Of a DNA stretch of 64,000 nucleotides, positions 38,298 to 46,573 are shown piece by piece (within the stretch, counting starts at the first letter, position 1; each line of letters opens with the position of its first letter). A program made the position numbers and the translations under genes. This DNA comes from SLRI01 sp964393275 (GTDB lineage Bacteria; Pseudomonadota; Alphaproteobacteria; Geminicoccales; Geminicoccaceae), in the NCBI GenBank assembly GCA_964393275.1, contig CAYMTA010000009.1, positions 54,807-118,806 on the forward strand. The letters run 5' to 3'. Under the pieces are notes generated by a model that did not search any database, was not told where the DNA came from, and saw nothing but the letters and a program-made list of their open reading frames with translations.

Positions 38298-39887
38298 ATG
38301 GATCTTCTTCGTCGCACCTTGCGCGCGGGCTTCGCCCGCATCGAGGCGCTGCTCGACCGCGTGTTCCCGCCGGCCTGGCAGCCTCTCTACCACCTCGGCG
38401 CATTGTCCTTCTTCTGCCTCTGGATCGTCTTCGTCAGCGGCCTCTACGTCTACGCCTTCTTCGACACCGGCACGATCGACGCCTTCCAGTCGGTCGAGAG
38501 CATGAGCACCCGCTACTGGTGGCACGCCGGCGTCATGCGCAGCCTGCACCGCTACGCCTCGGCCGGCATGGTGCTCTTCATGTTCCTGCACCTGCTGCGC
38601 GAGTTCTCCCTCGACCGCTACCGGGGGTCCCGCTGGTTCACCTGGGTCACCGGCGTCATCATCATCTGGTTCGTCTACATCTCCGGCATCACCGGCTACT
38701 GGCTGGTCTGGGACCAGCTCGCCCAGTTCGTCGCGATCCGGACATCCGAGCTGATCGACGCCATCGGCATTTTCGGCGAGCCCATCGCCCGCAACTTCCT
38801 GACGCCCGGCAGTCTCGACGACCGCTTCTTCTCGCTGATGCTGTTCCTGCACATCGCCATCCCGCTGATCCTCCTCATGGTCATGTGGATCCATCTGCAG
38901 CGGGTGACCCGGCCCGAGATCAACCCGGCGCGCGGCCTCGCCATTCTCATGCTGGTCGCTTTCGTCGCCCTGGCGCTGGTCATGCCCGCGACCAGCCAGG
39001 CTCCGGCCGACCTCGGGCGCGTGCTGGGGAGGATCGGCCTCGACTGGTACTATCTCGGCACCTACCCCCTGGCCGACGTCATCGGTGCCCGGGGCCTCCT
39101 GGGTCTGCTCGGCGTCATCACGATCATCCTCGTCGCCCTGCCGCTCATGCCGCCCATGCGGCGCCCGCCGGCGGCCACCGTCAATCTCGAGTTCTGCAAC
39201 GGCTGCGAGCGCTGCGTCCACGACTGCCCCTACGAAGCCGTGGTCCTGGTGCCACGCACCGATAACCTGCCCTTTCAGCACGAGGCCCGGGTCAACCCCT
39301 CGCTCTGCGTGAGCTGCGGCATCTGCACCGGCGCCTGCCCGACCGCGACACCGTTCCGCCAGCGCGGCCGGATGATCGCCGGCATCGAGCTGCCGCATCT
39401 GGCGCTCAAGGATCTGCGCGCCCTCACCGACAAGGCGGCCCAGGGCCTGACCGGCGACCGGCGGGTCATCGCCATCGGCTGCGATCACGGCGTCGACCTG
39501 AAAGGACTGGCCGAGCAGGGCGTCGGCATCGTCCGCCTCCCCTGCACCGGCATGCTGCCGCCGCCCTTCATCGACTACATCCTCAGCCGCGATCTCGCCG
39601 ACGGCGTGGTGCTGACCGGCTGCGCCGAGGAAGCCTGCCAGAACCGCAACGGCATCGCCTGGACCGAGGCCCGGATCGAGGGCGAGCGCGACCCCCATCT
39701 GCGCAAGCGCGTGCCGCGTGAGCGAATCCTGCGCTTCTGGCCGGGCAGGACGGGTGCCACGGCCCTCGCTCGGGCAATCGAGGCCTTCCGCGCCACCCTG
39801 CCGGACCAGCCGAGCGCCAAGGCGGCGCCGCGCAAGGCCGCACCGGCGGCCGAGCCGGTCCAGACAGCGGCCTCCGGCAATGAGTAG
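38298..39887 (+). CDS. Cytochrome b - two [4Fe-4S] ferredoxin - MvhD-like fusion
   Basis: 529 residues from ATG at 38298. Residues 1-290: cytochrome b/b6-type membrane domain with two bis-His pairs spaced 14 apart, His84/His98 and His185/His199, so two b hemes. Residues 300-310 CNGCERCVHDCP and 337-347 CVSCGICTGACP are two 4Fe-4S clusters. Residues about 390-500 match the MvhD/FrhD delta-subunit fold, with Cys395 (AIGCDHGVD), Cys416 (RLPCTGM), Cys442 and Cys447 (TGCAEEAC). Such a three-part fusion would take electrons from quinol and pass them through FeS centres, or the reverse. Placed in this operon it is a candidate electron partner for the Cu_A reductase or for NirI-type relays. The exact role is unknown. 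Confidence 0.8.
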   Translation: MDLLRRTLRAGFARIEALLDRVFPPAWQPLYHLGALSFFCLWIVFVSGLYVYAFFDTGTIDAFQSVESMSTRYWWHAGVMRSLHRYASAGMVLFMFLHLLREFSLDRYRGSRWFTWVTGVIIIWFVYISGITGYWLVWDQLAQFVAIRTSELIDAIGIFGEPIARNFLTPGSLDDRFFSLMLFLHIAIPLILLMVMWIHLQRVTRPEINPARGLAILMLVAFVALALVMPATSQAPADLGRVLGRIGLDWYYLGTYPLADVIGARGLLGLLGVITIILVALPLMPPMRRPPAATVNLEFCNGCERCVHDCPYEAVVLVPRTDNLPFQHEARVNPSLCVSCGICTGACPTATPFRQRGRMIAGIELPHLALKDLRALTDKAAQGLTGDRRVIAIGCDHGVDLKGLAEQGVGIVRLPCTGMLPPPFIDYILSRDLADGVVLTGCAEEACQNRNGIAWTEARIEGERDPHLRKRVPRERILRFWPGRTGATALARAIEAFRATLPDQPSAKAAPRKAAPAAEPVQTAASGNE

Positions 39888-40380
39888 GGGGCTGAAATGG
39901 CTCGGCCAGGGGCTCGTCCTGGCGCTGATCATGCTGGCGATCGGCTACCTCGCCAATCGGCCGGCCTACACCAACTTTCCCGAGGACCAGGCAATGATCC
40001 GCCTCAGCTTCAGCCATGGCGGCGGCCGGCCCGATTGCCGTCGGCGCACGCCGGAGGAGCTGGCGGCCCTGCCTCCCAACATGCGAGCGCCCATGGACTG
40101 CCCGCGCGGCCGCCTGCCGGTCACGGTCGAGCTCGATCTCGACGGCTCCCCGCTCTATCATGCCCTTTTGCCGCCTGGCGGGCTCCAGGGTGACGGGCCG
40201 TCCCGCGTGCACCGGGGCTTCGCCGTATCACCGGGCACGCACACGATCACCGCCCGACTGCGCGACAGTGACCGGACGGAGGGCTTCGACTACACCAAGG
40301 AGGTCACCCTCGACCTCGCCCCCCGGCAGAACCTGGTGATCGATTTCAAGACCGACGCCGGCGGCTTCATCGTTCATTGA
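39880..40380 (+). CDS. Membrane-anchored protein of unknown function in the NO operon
   Basis: 166 residues from ATG at 39880, overlapping the previous gene by 8 bases, so translationally coupled. One N-terminal membrane helix (GLVLALIMLAIGYLANRP), then an exported domain with AMIRLSFSHGGGRPDCRRRT, PVTVELDLDGSPLYHALLPP and DSDRTEGFDYTKEVTLDL, a beta-sandwich-like pattern. There are two cysteines (about 51 and 73), perhaps a disulfide. Position and topology resemble FixH/CcoH-like assembly factors, but the sequence does not match FixH. No family assigned. Confidence 0.75.
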   Translation: MSRGLKWLGQGLVLALIMLAIGYLANRPAYTNFPEDQAMIRLSFSHGGGRPDCRRRTPEELAALPPNMRAPMDCPRGRLPVTVELDLDGSPLYHALLPPGGLQGDGPSRVHRGFAVSPGTHTITARLRDSDRTEGFDYTKEVTLDLAPRQNLVIDFKTDAGGFIVH

Positions 40381-40407
40381 GCAGGTATCGAGGAAGGAGC
40401 GACGCCG

Positions 40408-41061
40408 ATGCGCCAGCATACCGGATCACCCAGGCTGCTGACCGGCGGCGGGCGCGGCCTCCTGCTGCCGCTTCTCGTCGTCGTCTTCATCGGCGCCACC
40501 GGCTGGCTCGCCTCGACGATCCTGCCCTGGCGCGACTTCTTCTCCGAAGCTCCGGCCGTGCCGGTGATCGAGACCGAAAGCCTCCTCGCCCTCGTCGACC
40601 ATCATGGCCAGAAGCTTGCCCCGGCCGCGCTCCAGAACCCCGTCAACCTGGTTTTTTTCGGCTATACCCACTGTCCCGACGTCTGCCCCCTCGAGCTCGC
40701 CACCATGGCGGCGGCCCTCGACCGGCTGGGTGACGCGGCTGGCCGGGTCGGCGCCTTCTTCGTCAGCGTCGATCCGGAGCGCGACACGCCGGAACAGCTC
40801 GCCAGCTATGTCGCCCTCTTTCACCCGGGGATCACCGGGCTCACCGGCACGCCGGAGGAGGTCGCCGCCACGGCTGGCGCCTTTCATGCCTATTATGCTA
40901 GGGTCGATCAGGAGGACGGTTCCTACACGATGGACCACTTCGCCCGCACGATGGTCCTCGACCGGGACGGGCATCTGATCGCAGCCATCCCCTTCGACCA
41001 GTCGCCCGAGACCCTGGAGAAGGCCATCCGGCCGCTTCTCGAAAGCGAGGAGGCTGGCTGA
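40408..41061 (+). CDS. SCO family copper chaperone (second copy)
   Basis: 217 residues with one N-terminal membrane helix (LLLPLLVVVFIGATGWLAST). The copper motif THCPDVCP (Cys89, Cys93), the region RDTPEQLASYVALFHPG, and a conserved His in YTMDHFARTMVLDRDG give a normal Sco1 layout. It probably helps assemble the Cu_A site, or serves as a disulfide reductase for the apo-site. Two Sco genes in one operon may mark separate roles, one as copper donor and one as reductase (inference). Confidence 0.92.
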   Translation: MRQHTGSPRLLTGGGRGLLLPLLVVVFIGATGWLASTILPWRDFFSEAPAVPVIETESLLALVDHHGQKLAPAALQNPVNLVFFGYTHCPDVCPLELATMAAALDRLGDAAGRVGAFFVSVDPERDTPEQLASYVALFHPGITGLTGTPEEVAATAGAFHAYYARVDQEDGSYTMDHFARTMVLDRDGHLIAAIPFDQSPETLEKAIRPLLESEEAG

Positions 41062-41080
41062 ACGCGCAAAGGAGACGACC

Positions 41081-41524
41081 ATGCCGCTCTTGCCCTGGTC
41101 CGAGAGGTTCAAGCTCGGCATTCCCTCGGTCGATTTCGAGCATAAGGAGCTGGTCGACCTGATCAACGAGCTCTACGACAGCCTCGGCCACACGCCCACG
41201 AAGGACGCGGTCATGGCTTTCCTCGAGGAGATCAACGCCAAGATCCACGCGCATTTCGCGCTCGAGGAGAAGGTCATGCGCGGCATGCGCTATGACGAGC
41301 TCGATGACCACAAGGACGAGCACGAGGATCTCCTGGACGGCATCCGCGATATCATGGAGAGGACCGAGGCCGGCGGCTTCGTCGACCTCGAGGCCGAGCT
41401 CGGGCCGCGGCTCAAGGCCTGGTTCGGCAATCATTTCGCTACCAAGGATGCCCGCCTGCATCACTTCATGGAGGAGCAGGGCATCGACGAGGAAAGCTTC
41501 GCCCGCCAGCATCCCGATGCCTGA
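41081..41524 (+). CDS. Bacteriohemerythrin
   Basis: 147 residues, cytosolic, four-helix bundle with the full di-iron ligand set: His21 (DFEHKEL), His58 and Glu62 (HAHFALEE), His77 and His81 (DDHKDEHED), His118 and Asp123 (NHFATKD). Bacteriohemerythrins bind O2 and in some cases NO. As the last gene before Dnr box 3 and in line with the NO operon, a part in NO or oxygen scavenging is likely. Ribosome site AAAGGAGA precedes the ATG. Confidence 0.93.
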   Translation: MPLLPWSERFKLGIPSVDFEHKELVDLINELYDSLGHTPTKDAVMAFLEEINAKIHAHFALEEKVMRGMRYDELDDHKDEHEDLLDGIRDIMERTEAGGFVDLEAELGPRLKAWFGNHFATKDARLHHFMEEQGIDEESFARQHPDA

Positions 41525-41529
41525 GCGCC

Positions 41530-41543
41530 TTGACTTGGATCAA
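41530..41543. promoter_or_regulatory. Dnr/Nnr box 3 (TTGAC-N4-ATCAA)
   Basis: CCTTGACTTGGATCAAGG is a near-perfect palindrome with half-sites TTGAC and ATCAA, an Fnr/Dnr-type box. It lies 66 bases before the TrpD2-like gene at 41609 and just after the hemerythrin stop. Confidence 0.7.
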
Positions 41544-41608
41544 GGCCGAAGCGGTCATGCCGTGGCATAGTTATCCTGAAGGCCGAGTAGATCAGGGAGC
41601 CATCGACC

Positions 41609-42640
41609 ATGAGCCTTCATACGGCCACGCATGAGCGCGGCCCGGTCCTGGCCGATGCCCGGGAGCACCCGTTCGCCGCCACCCTTCGCGTCGTCGCCAA
41701 GGGCGAGAAGCTCGGCCGCAGCCTGACCATGGAGGAGGCGCACGAGGCAATGCGCCTCGTCCTCGAGGGTCGGGTCGAGCAGGTCCAGCTCGGCGCCTTC
41801 CTCGCCGTGCTGCGCTATCGCAAGGAGACCGGGGCCGAGCTTGCCGGCTTCGCGCTGGCCGCCCGCGACTGCCTGACCTGGGATGCCCTGCCGGCCGCGG
41901 CGCTCGACTGGCCGTCCTATGCCGACCGGCACCGCCAGCTTCCGTATTTTGTCCTCTCGGCCCTGCTGGTGGCCGGCGCCGGCGTTCGCGTCCTGATGCA
42001 CGGTGTCGAGGGCGAGGGACCGGCCGGCACGCGCGCCATGCTGCGCGCCCTGGACGTGCCCATGGCCACGAGCTCGGACGACGCCGAGCGGCACATGGCG
42101 GAACGCGCGTTCGCCTACCTGCCGCTCGAAGCCATCTGCCCGGCGCTCGACCGGCTGCTCGAGCTCCGCCCGCTCCTGGGATTGCGCTCGCCGGCCAACA
42201 CCTACGCCCGCGAGTTGAACCCGGCCGCCGCACCCTGCCAGATCCAGGGCGTCTTCCACCCCAACTACGCCGACCTGCATGCCCATGCCGCGAGCCGTCT
42301 CGGCCAGCCCCGGGCCGCCATCTTCAAGGGCGGTGGCGGCGAAGGTCAGATCAACCCGCTGAAGCCCATCGCCCTGACCCTGGTCGAGGATGGCCAGGTG
42401 CGCCGCGAGACCTGGCCCGCCCTCCTCGAAGCGGACGACGCCGGCTGGCGGGACGAGCCCCTGGAGCTGTCGCGCGTCCTCGAGCTCTGGCGTGGGACGC
42501 GCACCGCCCCCGGACCCGAGGCCGCGATCATCGGCACGACCGCCATAGCCCTGCACCTCACCGGCAGCGCTCCCACACCCGAGAGTGCCCTGGCCGCTGC
42601 CAGCGATCTTTGGCAGAGCCGCGACCGCTCGCGCTACTAG
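41609..42640 (+). CDS. Anthranilate-phosphoribosyltransferase-like protein (TrpD2/YbiB type)
   Basis: 343 residues. The N-terminal helical domain (MEEAHEAMRLVLEGRVEQVQ, LGAFLAVLRYRKETGAELAG) and the glycosyltransferase-like body with VLMHGVEGEGPAGTRAML, LGLRSPANTYARELNPA and AAIFKGGGGEGQINPLKP follow TrpD2. The PRPP loop of true TrpD (G-T-G-G-D) is not present as such, so it is likely not a tryptophan enzyme. Related proteins bind nucleic acid. It is under Dnr box 3 and converges with the nir cluster (4-base overlap with cbiX end), which suggests a nitrogen-oxide-linked role that is not known. Confidence 0.8.
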   Translation: MSLHTATHERGPVLADAREHPFAATLRVVAKGEKLGRSLTMEEAHEAMRLVLEGRVEQVQLGAFLAVLRYRKETGAELAGFALAARDCLTWDALPAAALDWPSYADRHRQLPYFVLSALLVAGAGVRVLMHGVEGEGPAGTRAMLRALDVPMATSSDDAERHMAERAFAYLPLEAICPALDRLLELRPLLGLRSPANTYARELNPAAAPCQIQGVFHPNYADLHAHAASRLGQPRAAIFKGGGGEGQINPLKPIALTLVEDGQVRRETWPALLEADDAGWRDEPLELSRVLELWRGTRTAPGPEAAIIGTTAIALHLTGSAPTPESALAAASDLWQSRDRSRY

Positions 42641-43368
42641 AGCGTGGCCGCCTCGACGATCAGCGGCAGCAGCGCCGGATCGGGGCCGATCGGGCCAAAA
42701 TAGACACCCGCACGGCCCGTCTCGGCCAGGAGCCTCGCCACATCGCTCGCCCCGTGCTGGCCGGCGTCGGTGAGGAACCCCACGGCAGCGATGAAGGGCG
42801 CCTCGAACCGTGCGGCGGCTTCGGCCACGGCGGGCGCCTCGTCGAGAAAGGCCACGCCCACCTCGGCGAAGAGCCCCAGATCGAGAATCGCCGCGGCATG
42901 GCGTTTTGCCGTCAAGGCCGAATCCGGATGCCGCGTGGTGCCGTGGCCGACCAGCAGCAGTGCCGTCTCGGCCGGCCCCTGGCCGTGGGCGGCGAGGCCC
43001 TTGAGCGCTCGTGCCACCAGGAGATCGGCCAGCCCCTCATGGGCACCCAAGGCAGGTGCCAACCGGGCGCCGGGCCGAGACGCCCTGAGCCGCTCCTCCA
43101 GCACCCGCAGCGTGTAGCCTTCGGCCATCATGAAGGGCAGCACGGTCAAGGGACCGGGCGGCATGCCGGCGAGCACCGTCTCGAGCCGCGGCGTGCCGAA
43201 GAGCGCGCAGGCCTCGACCTTGGCGAAAAGCCCCTGCCGCCGCAGCACGCCCGCATGCCGGGCCGCCGCCCCGGCCACGCCACGCGCCCCGTGGGCGCAG
43301 AGCACCAGCGCCGGCCCGATTGCCGGGGCCCGCTCAGTCGCCGGCAGTGGCGAGACGATTGTGGACAT
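42637..43368 (-). CDS. CbiX/SirB-like chelatase-family protein of the nir cluster
   Basis: 243 residues with two half-domains, each opening like CbiX: LVLCAHGARGVAGAAARHAG and LLVGHGTTRHPDSALTAKRH. Both contain the chelatase-type His (AHG, GHGT) and the region PFMMAEGYTLRVLEERL. Double-domain CbiX-type proteins insert Co or Fe into sirohydrochlorin. Heme d1 synthesis needs siroheme as its precursor, and this gene is the last of the nir cluster, overlapping nirN by 35 bases. It may be the ferrochelatase that makes siroheme from NirE product (inference), a step otherwise unassigned in this cluster. Confidence 0.8.
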   Translation of the reverse strand: MSTIVSPLPATERAPAIGPALVLCAHGARGVAGAAARHAGVLRRQGLFAKVEACALFGTPRLETVLAGMPPGPLTVLPFMMAEGYTLRVLEERLRASRPGARLAPALGAHEGLADLLVARALKGLAAHGQGPAETALLLVGHGTTRHPDSALTAKRHAAAILDLGLFAEVGVAFLDEAPAVAEAAARFEAPFIAAVGFLTDAGQHGASDVARLLAETGRAGVYFGPIGPDPALLPLIVEAATL

Positions 43369-44872
43369 TGTACTTGCCTACCGGGTTGCGCATCGGGATG
43401 CGCTTGACCTCTTCCAGCGTATGGGCGTCGTAGACCACCACCGCACCATCGTCCGCCCACACACTGACCAGCGCGTAGCGGCCGTCCTTGGTGAACTCGA
43501 CATGGCCGGCGGTGGTGCCGGGACTCGGCCGGATGGTCCTCACGAGCTCGAGCGTGCGCGTGTCCAGCACCTGCACCGCATCGGCGTCGGGGCCGAAGAA
43601 GACATCGACCCAGGCATAGGGTGTCGCCGGATGGGCGCGGAGAAAAAAGCCGGGACCAAGGGTCTCGATCTCCTTGACCACCTCGAGCTTCTCGACGTCG
43701 ATGACGCTGACCGCCGCGTCGCGCAGATGCGGTGTTGCCATGACCTGCCGTCCCTGCCACTCGAAAGCCGCGGCCGAGCCCAGATGCGGCATCCCCGGCA
43801 GTGGCAGCTCGGCGATCTCGCGGCCGACATCGAGCTGGATGGCCACCACATGGTCGCCGCTGCGGGCCGACCCCAGAAGCACGCGATAGTCGGGGGTGAA
43901 GAAGAAATCGTCGACCGGCTCGTCCAGGAGAATGCGGCGAACCGGGAAGGGGTCGGAGGAATCCACGACCTCCTCCATCCCGCTCTCGTTGCTGTGGGCG
44001 AGCCCGCTGACCTTGACGGCCCTCGGGCCGATCGGGATCTCCCAGATCTCGGCCACGTCCTTCAAGGCGACGATGAAGCTCTGGCGCGGCGGGGCGGCGT
44101 AGACAGCACTCACCCTGGAGCCGGTGCCCCGGATGTCGGCGACCGGGATCACGGCGAGCGGCCGGAGGTCCTCCGCATCGAGCACGACGAGGCTGTTGGG
44201 CAGGTAGTTGCCGACGAGGACGAAGCGGCCATCGTGCGAAAGGGCCAGATTGCGCGTGTTGATCCCCGCCCTGACCTTGGCGAGCTTCTGCAGCCCCCAC
44301 ATGTCCACCTTCTCGATCCAGCCGTCGCGCGAGGCGAGGTAGACGAAGCGGCCCTCCGGGCTGAACTTGGGGCCGCCATGCAGCGCGAAGGCGGTGGGCA
44401 GGCGACGCAAGGGCTCGAAGCTGTCGCCATCCAGGATGGTGATGTGGTGATCGCCGGTCTCGACCACGACGAAGAGGTTCATCGGATCGCCGTCGAAAAC
44501 CGGCGCCTCGGCCGGAACGGCGCCGGTCATCTCGTGCGACGCCGAGATCTCCGCCATGCCCCAGGTCGGCACTGTCGCAGGGGGCGTGTAGACGAGGGCC
44601 ACCAGGGCCTCGATCTCCGCCTCGTCCAGCACGTGCTCGAAGGCTGGCATCTGCGTCTGCCCCCGGCCGCTTCGAATGACCTCCGCCGCCGCCTTGGGCT
44701 TCAGCCGGCCGAGATTGTCCGGCAGGAGGGCCGGCCCCGTGCCGCCGAGCCGTGCCTCGCCATGGCATTCCGCGCAATTCTCCGCATAGAGCGCGTCGCC
44801 GTCCGGCGCGGCCTGGGCCATGCCCGCCCAGCCGAGGGCCAGAGCCAGGAGCGCTGCCCTATTCCGCGGCAT
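43334..44872 (-). CDS. nirN: NirN: cytochrome c - d1-binding dihydro-heme d1 dehydrogenase
   Basis: 512 residues from ATG at 44872. Signal peptide (MPRNRAALLALALGWAGMA, cut near QAA-PDG), a cytochrome c domain with CAECH at residues about 33-37, and an eight-bladed propeller (FVVVETGDHHITILDGDSF, FVYLASRDGWIEKVDMWGLQ, MPHLGSAAAFEWQGRQVMA, HVEFTKDGRYALVSVWADDG). NirN resembles NirS but oxidises dihydro-heme d1 to d1, the last step of cofactor synthesis in the periplasm. It follows nirJ with a 14-base overlap. It is distinguished from nirS by its place at the end of the cluster, its shorter N-terminus and blade motifs closer to NirN. Confidence 0.88.
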   Translation of the reverse strand: MPRNRAALLALALGWAGMAQAAPDGDALYAENCAECHGEARLGGTGPALLPDNLGRLKPKAAAEVIRSGRGQTQMPAFEHVLDEAEIEALVALVYTPPATVPTWGMAEISASHEMTGAVPAEAPVFDGDPMNLFVVVETGDHHITILDGDSFEPLRRLPTAFALHGGPKFSPEGRFVYLASRDGWIEKVDMWGLQKLAKVRAGINTRNLALSHDGRFVLVGNYLPNSLVVLDAEDLRPLAVIPVADIRGTGSRVSAVYAAPPRQSFIVALKDVAEIWEIPIGPRAVKVSGLAHSNESGMEEVVDSSDPFPVRRILLDEPVDDFFFTPDYRVLLGSARSGDHVVAIQLDVGREIAELPLPGMPHLGSAAAFEWQGRQVMATPHLRDAAVSVIDVEKLEVVKEIETLGPGFFLRAHPATPYAWVDVFFGPDADAVQVLDTRTLELVRTIRPSPGTTAGHVEFTKDGRYALVSVWADDGAVVVYDAHTLEEVKRIPMRNPVGKYNVHNRLATAGD

Positions 44873-46046
44873 GGGCGGGCTCACGGCTCGCGGCTCGACC
44901 GGCTGCGAGCCCGATCTCGGCGTCGGTGAGATAGCAGCCGGGATCGGCCGCCCAGGGATCGTCCAGCGTGCGGGCCGCCCGGACCCGGGTGTTGCCGTTG
45001 CAGATCTGAAGGTAGTGGCAGGCACCGCAGCGCCCGGTGACCGGCCGGGGCCGCTCCTTGAGCCCGGCGAAGACGGGATCGGTGGACGTGTCGGTCCAGA
45101 TCTCGCTGAACGGCCGCTCCCTGACATTGCCGAGCTTGTGGTGCCACCAGTAGGTGTCCGGATGGACGAAGCCTCGATTGTCGATATTGGCGACATTCAC
45201 GCCGGACGCATTGCCGCCCCAGCGCTCGAGCAGGGCCTGGATATGGGCGGCCTTGGCCGGGAAGTGGCGGCGCACCCAGTGCAGAAGGAAGACGCCGTCG
45301 GCGTCGTTGTTGCCGGTGACGAACTCGGTGTTCCTGCCCTCGTTCAGGTGGCGAAGGCAGGTCTCGAAGATCAGCTCGAGAGCATCCCGGGTCATGACGT
45401 CCTGCGCGTCCTCGCCTCTGACCTTGAATCCGCGCCCGCCGTAATTCAGGTGCGAGAGGTAGAACTTGTCGATGCCGCGCTGGTCGATGAGATCGAGGAT
45501 GGTCGAGAGCTCGGCCGCGTTGTCGCGGGTCAGCGTGAAGCGGAGCCCGACCTTGATGCCGATCGCCTGGCAGTGCTCGACGCCACGCATCGCGGCCTTG
45601 AAGGCGCCGGGCTCGCCCCGGAGATGGTCATGGGTCGGCTCGGTGCCGTCGAGGCTGATGCCGACATAGTTGTAATCGAGCTCGGCGATCCGGCCGATAT
45701 TCGTCTCGTCGATCTGCGTGCCGTTGGTCGACAGCGCCACGTAGAAGCCCAGCCGCTTGGCCTCGGCCGAGATCTCGAAGATGTCCGGGCGGAGCAAAGG
45801 CTCGCCGCCGGAGAGAATCAGCGCCGGCACGCGAAAGCGGCGCAGATCCTCCATCACCGTCACGACCTCCTCGGTCGAGAGCTCACCCGAATAGGCGACA
45901 TTGGCCGAGCCCGAGTAGCAGAAGCGGCAACGCAGGTTGCAGCGGCGCGTCAGGTTCCAGATGACCACGGGCCCAGGCGGTTGGCGCGCCGGGCCGATGC
46001 GGCTCGGGTTGACGACCTCGCGCATGAAATTGGTGATCCGGAACAT
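44859..46046 (-). CDS. nirJ: NirJ: radical SAM heme d1 synthesis enzyme
   Basis: 395 residues from ATG at 46046. The SAM cluster motif is CNLRCRFCY in VIWNLTRRCNLRCRFCYSG, with LILSGGEPLLRPDIFEI following. A C-terminal SPASM-like set of cysteines (GRCGACHYLQICNGNTRV, then DPGCYLTDAE) would bind a second FeS cluster. NirJ replaces the propionate groups of the tetrapyrrole rings A and B with keto oxygens, on the way from didecarboxysiroheme to heme d1. It is the gene after nirH, as in Pseudomonas and Paracoccus clusters. Confidence 0.95.
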   Translation of the reverse strand: MFRITNFMREVVNPSRIGPARQPPGPVVIWNLTRRCNLRCRFCYSGSANVAYSGELSTEEVVTVMEDLRRFRVPALILSGGEPLLRPDIFEISAEAKRLGFYVALSTNGTQIDETNIGRIAELDYNYVGISLDGTEPTHDHLRGEPGAFKAAMRGVEHCQAIGIKVGLRFTLTRDNAAELSTILDLIDQRGIDKFYLSHLNYGGRGFKVRGEDAQDVMTRDALELIFETCLRHLNEGRNTEFVTGNNDADGVFLLHWVRRHFPAKAAHIQALLERWGGNASGVNVANIDNRGFVHPDTYWWHHKLGNVRERPFSEIWTDTSTDPVFAGLKERPRPVTGRCGACHYLQICNGNTRVRAARTLDDPWAADPGCYLTDAEIGLAAGRAASREPAHAAE

Positions 46047-46072
46047 GGGCGTCTCCCGTTGCTTCTCGACTG

Positions 46073-46573
46073 CTACCGGGCGAGCCGGAGCCCGGTCTTC
46101 TTGAGGATGCGGCGGCTGTAGAGGATCGTCCCGCCGTGACAGGCGGAGCCCAGGCGGCTCCTGATCTGCCGTACCTTGGCCTCGACCGCGGGGCGTGTCT
46201 TGGCGTGGACCATGGCGAAGAGATTGTAGGGCCAAAGCGGCGGATGGCGAGGCCGGCGGTAGCAGTGGGTGACGAACTCGAAAGCGCCGATGATCGGCCC
46301 GAGCTCGGCCACCATGTCGTCGTCGACATCGAAGACCGCCATGCCGTTGGCCCGATAGCCCAGCGCATAGTGGTTCGGCACGGCGCCGATGCGACGGATG
46401 GCACCGCGCGCCAGCATGGCCTCGAGCGTGGCGATGACCGTTGCCTCGTCGGTGCTGAGCTCGGCGGCGACCGCGGCATAAGGTTCGGCGACTAGCGGCA
46501 GCCCGGTGCCGATCGCCTTCACGAGCCGGCGCTCGAGCTCGTCAGCGGGGCCGGTCCCTCCCCCGGCCTTCAT
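46073..46573 (-). CDS. nirH: NirH: siroheme decarboxylase subunit
   Basis: 166 residues from ATG at 46573, which overlaps the TGA of nirG (ATGA). It has the AsnC/Lrp-like fold with a DNA-binding-like helix pair but acts as an enzyme: LVKAIGTGLPLVAEPYAAVA, then IRRIGAVPNHYALGYRANGM and FVTHCYRRPRHPPLWPYNLF, with the catalytic Tyr/His-rich stretch CYRRP and WPYNLFAMVH. Together NirD, L, G and H remove carboxyls from siroheme to give 12,18-didecarboxysiroheme. Position before nirJ and length near 170 fit NirH rather than NirL, although the two are close relatives. Confidence 0.85.
   Translation of the reverse strand: MKAGGGTGPADELERRLVKAIGTGLPLVAEPYAAVAAELSTDEATVIATLEAMLARGAIRRIGAVPNHYALGYRANGMAVFDVDDDMVAELGPIIGAFEFVTHCYRRPRHPPLWPYNLFAMVHAKTRPAVEAKVRQIRSRLGSACHGGTILYSRRILKKTGLRLAR

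Noticed and set aside
41609..42640. Assignment as tryptophan biosynthesis trpD
   Set aside because: The PRPP-binding G-T-G-G-D loop is not seen and the gene lies under a Dnr box beside nir genes; TrpD2/YbiB type fits better.
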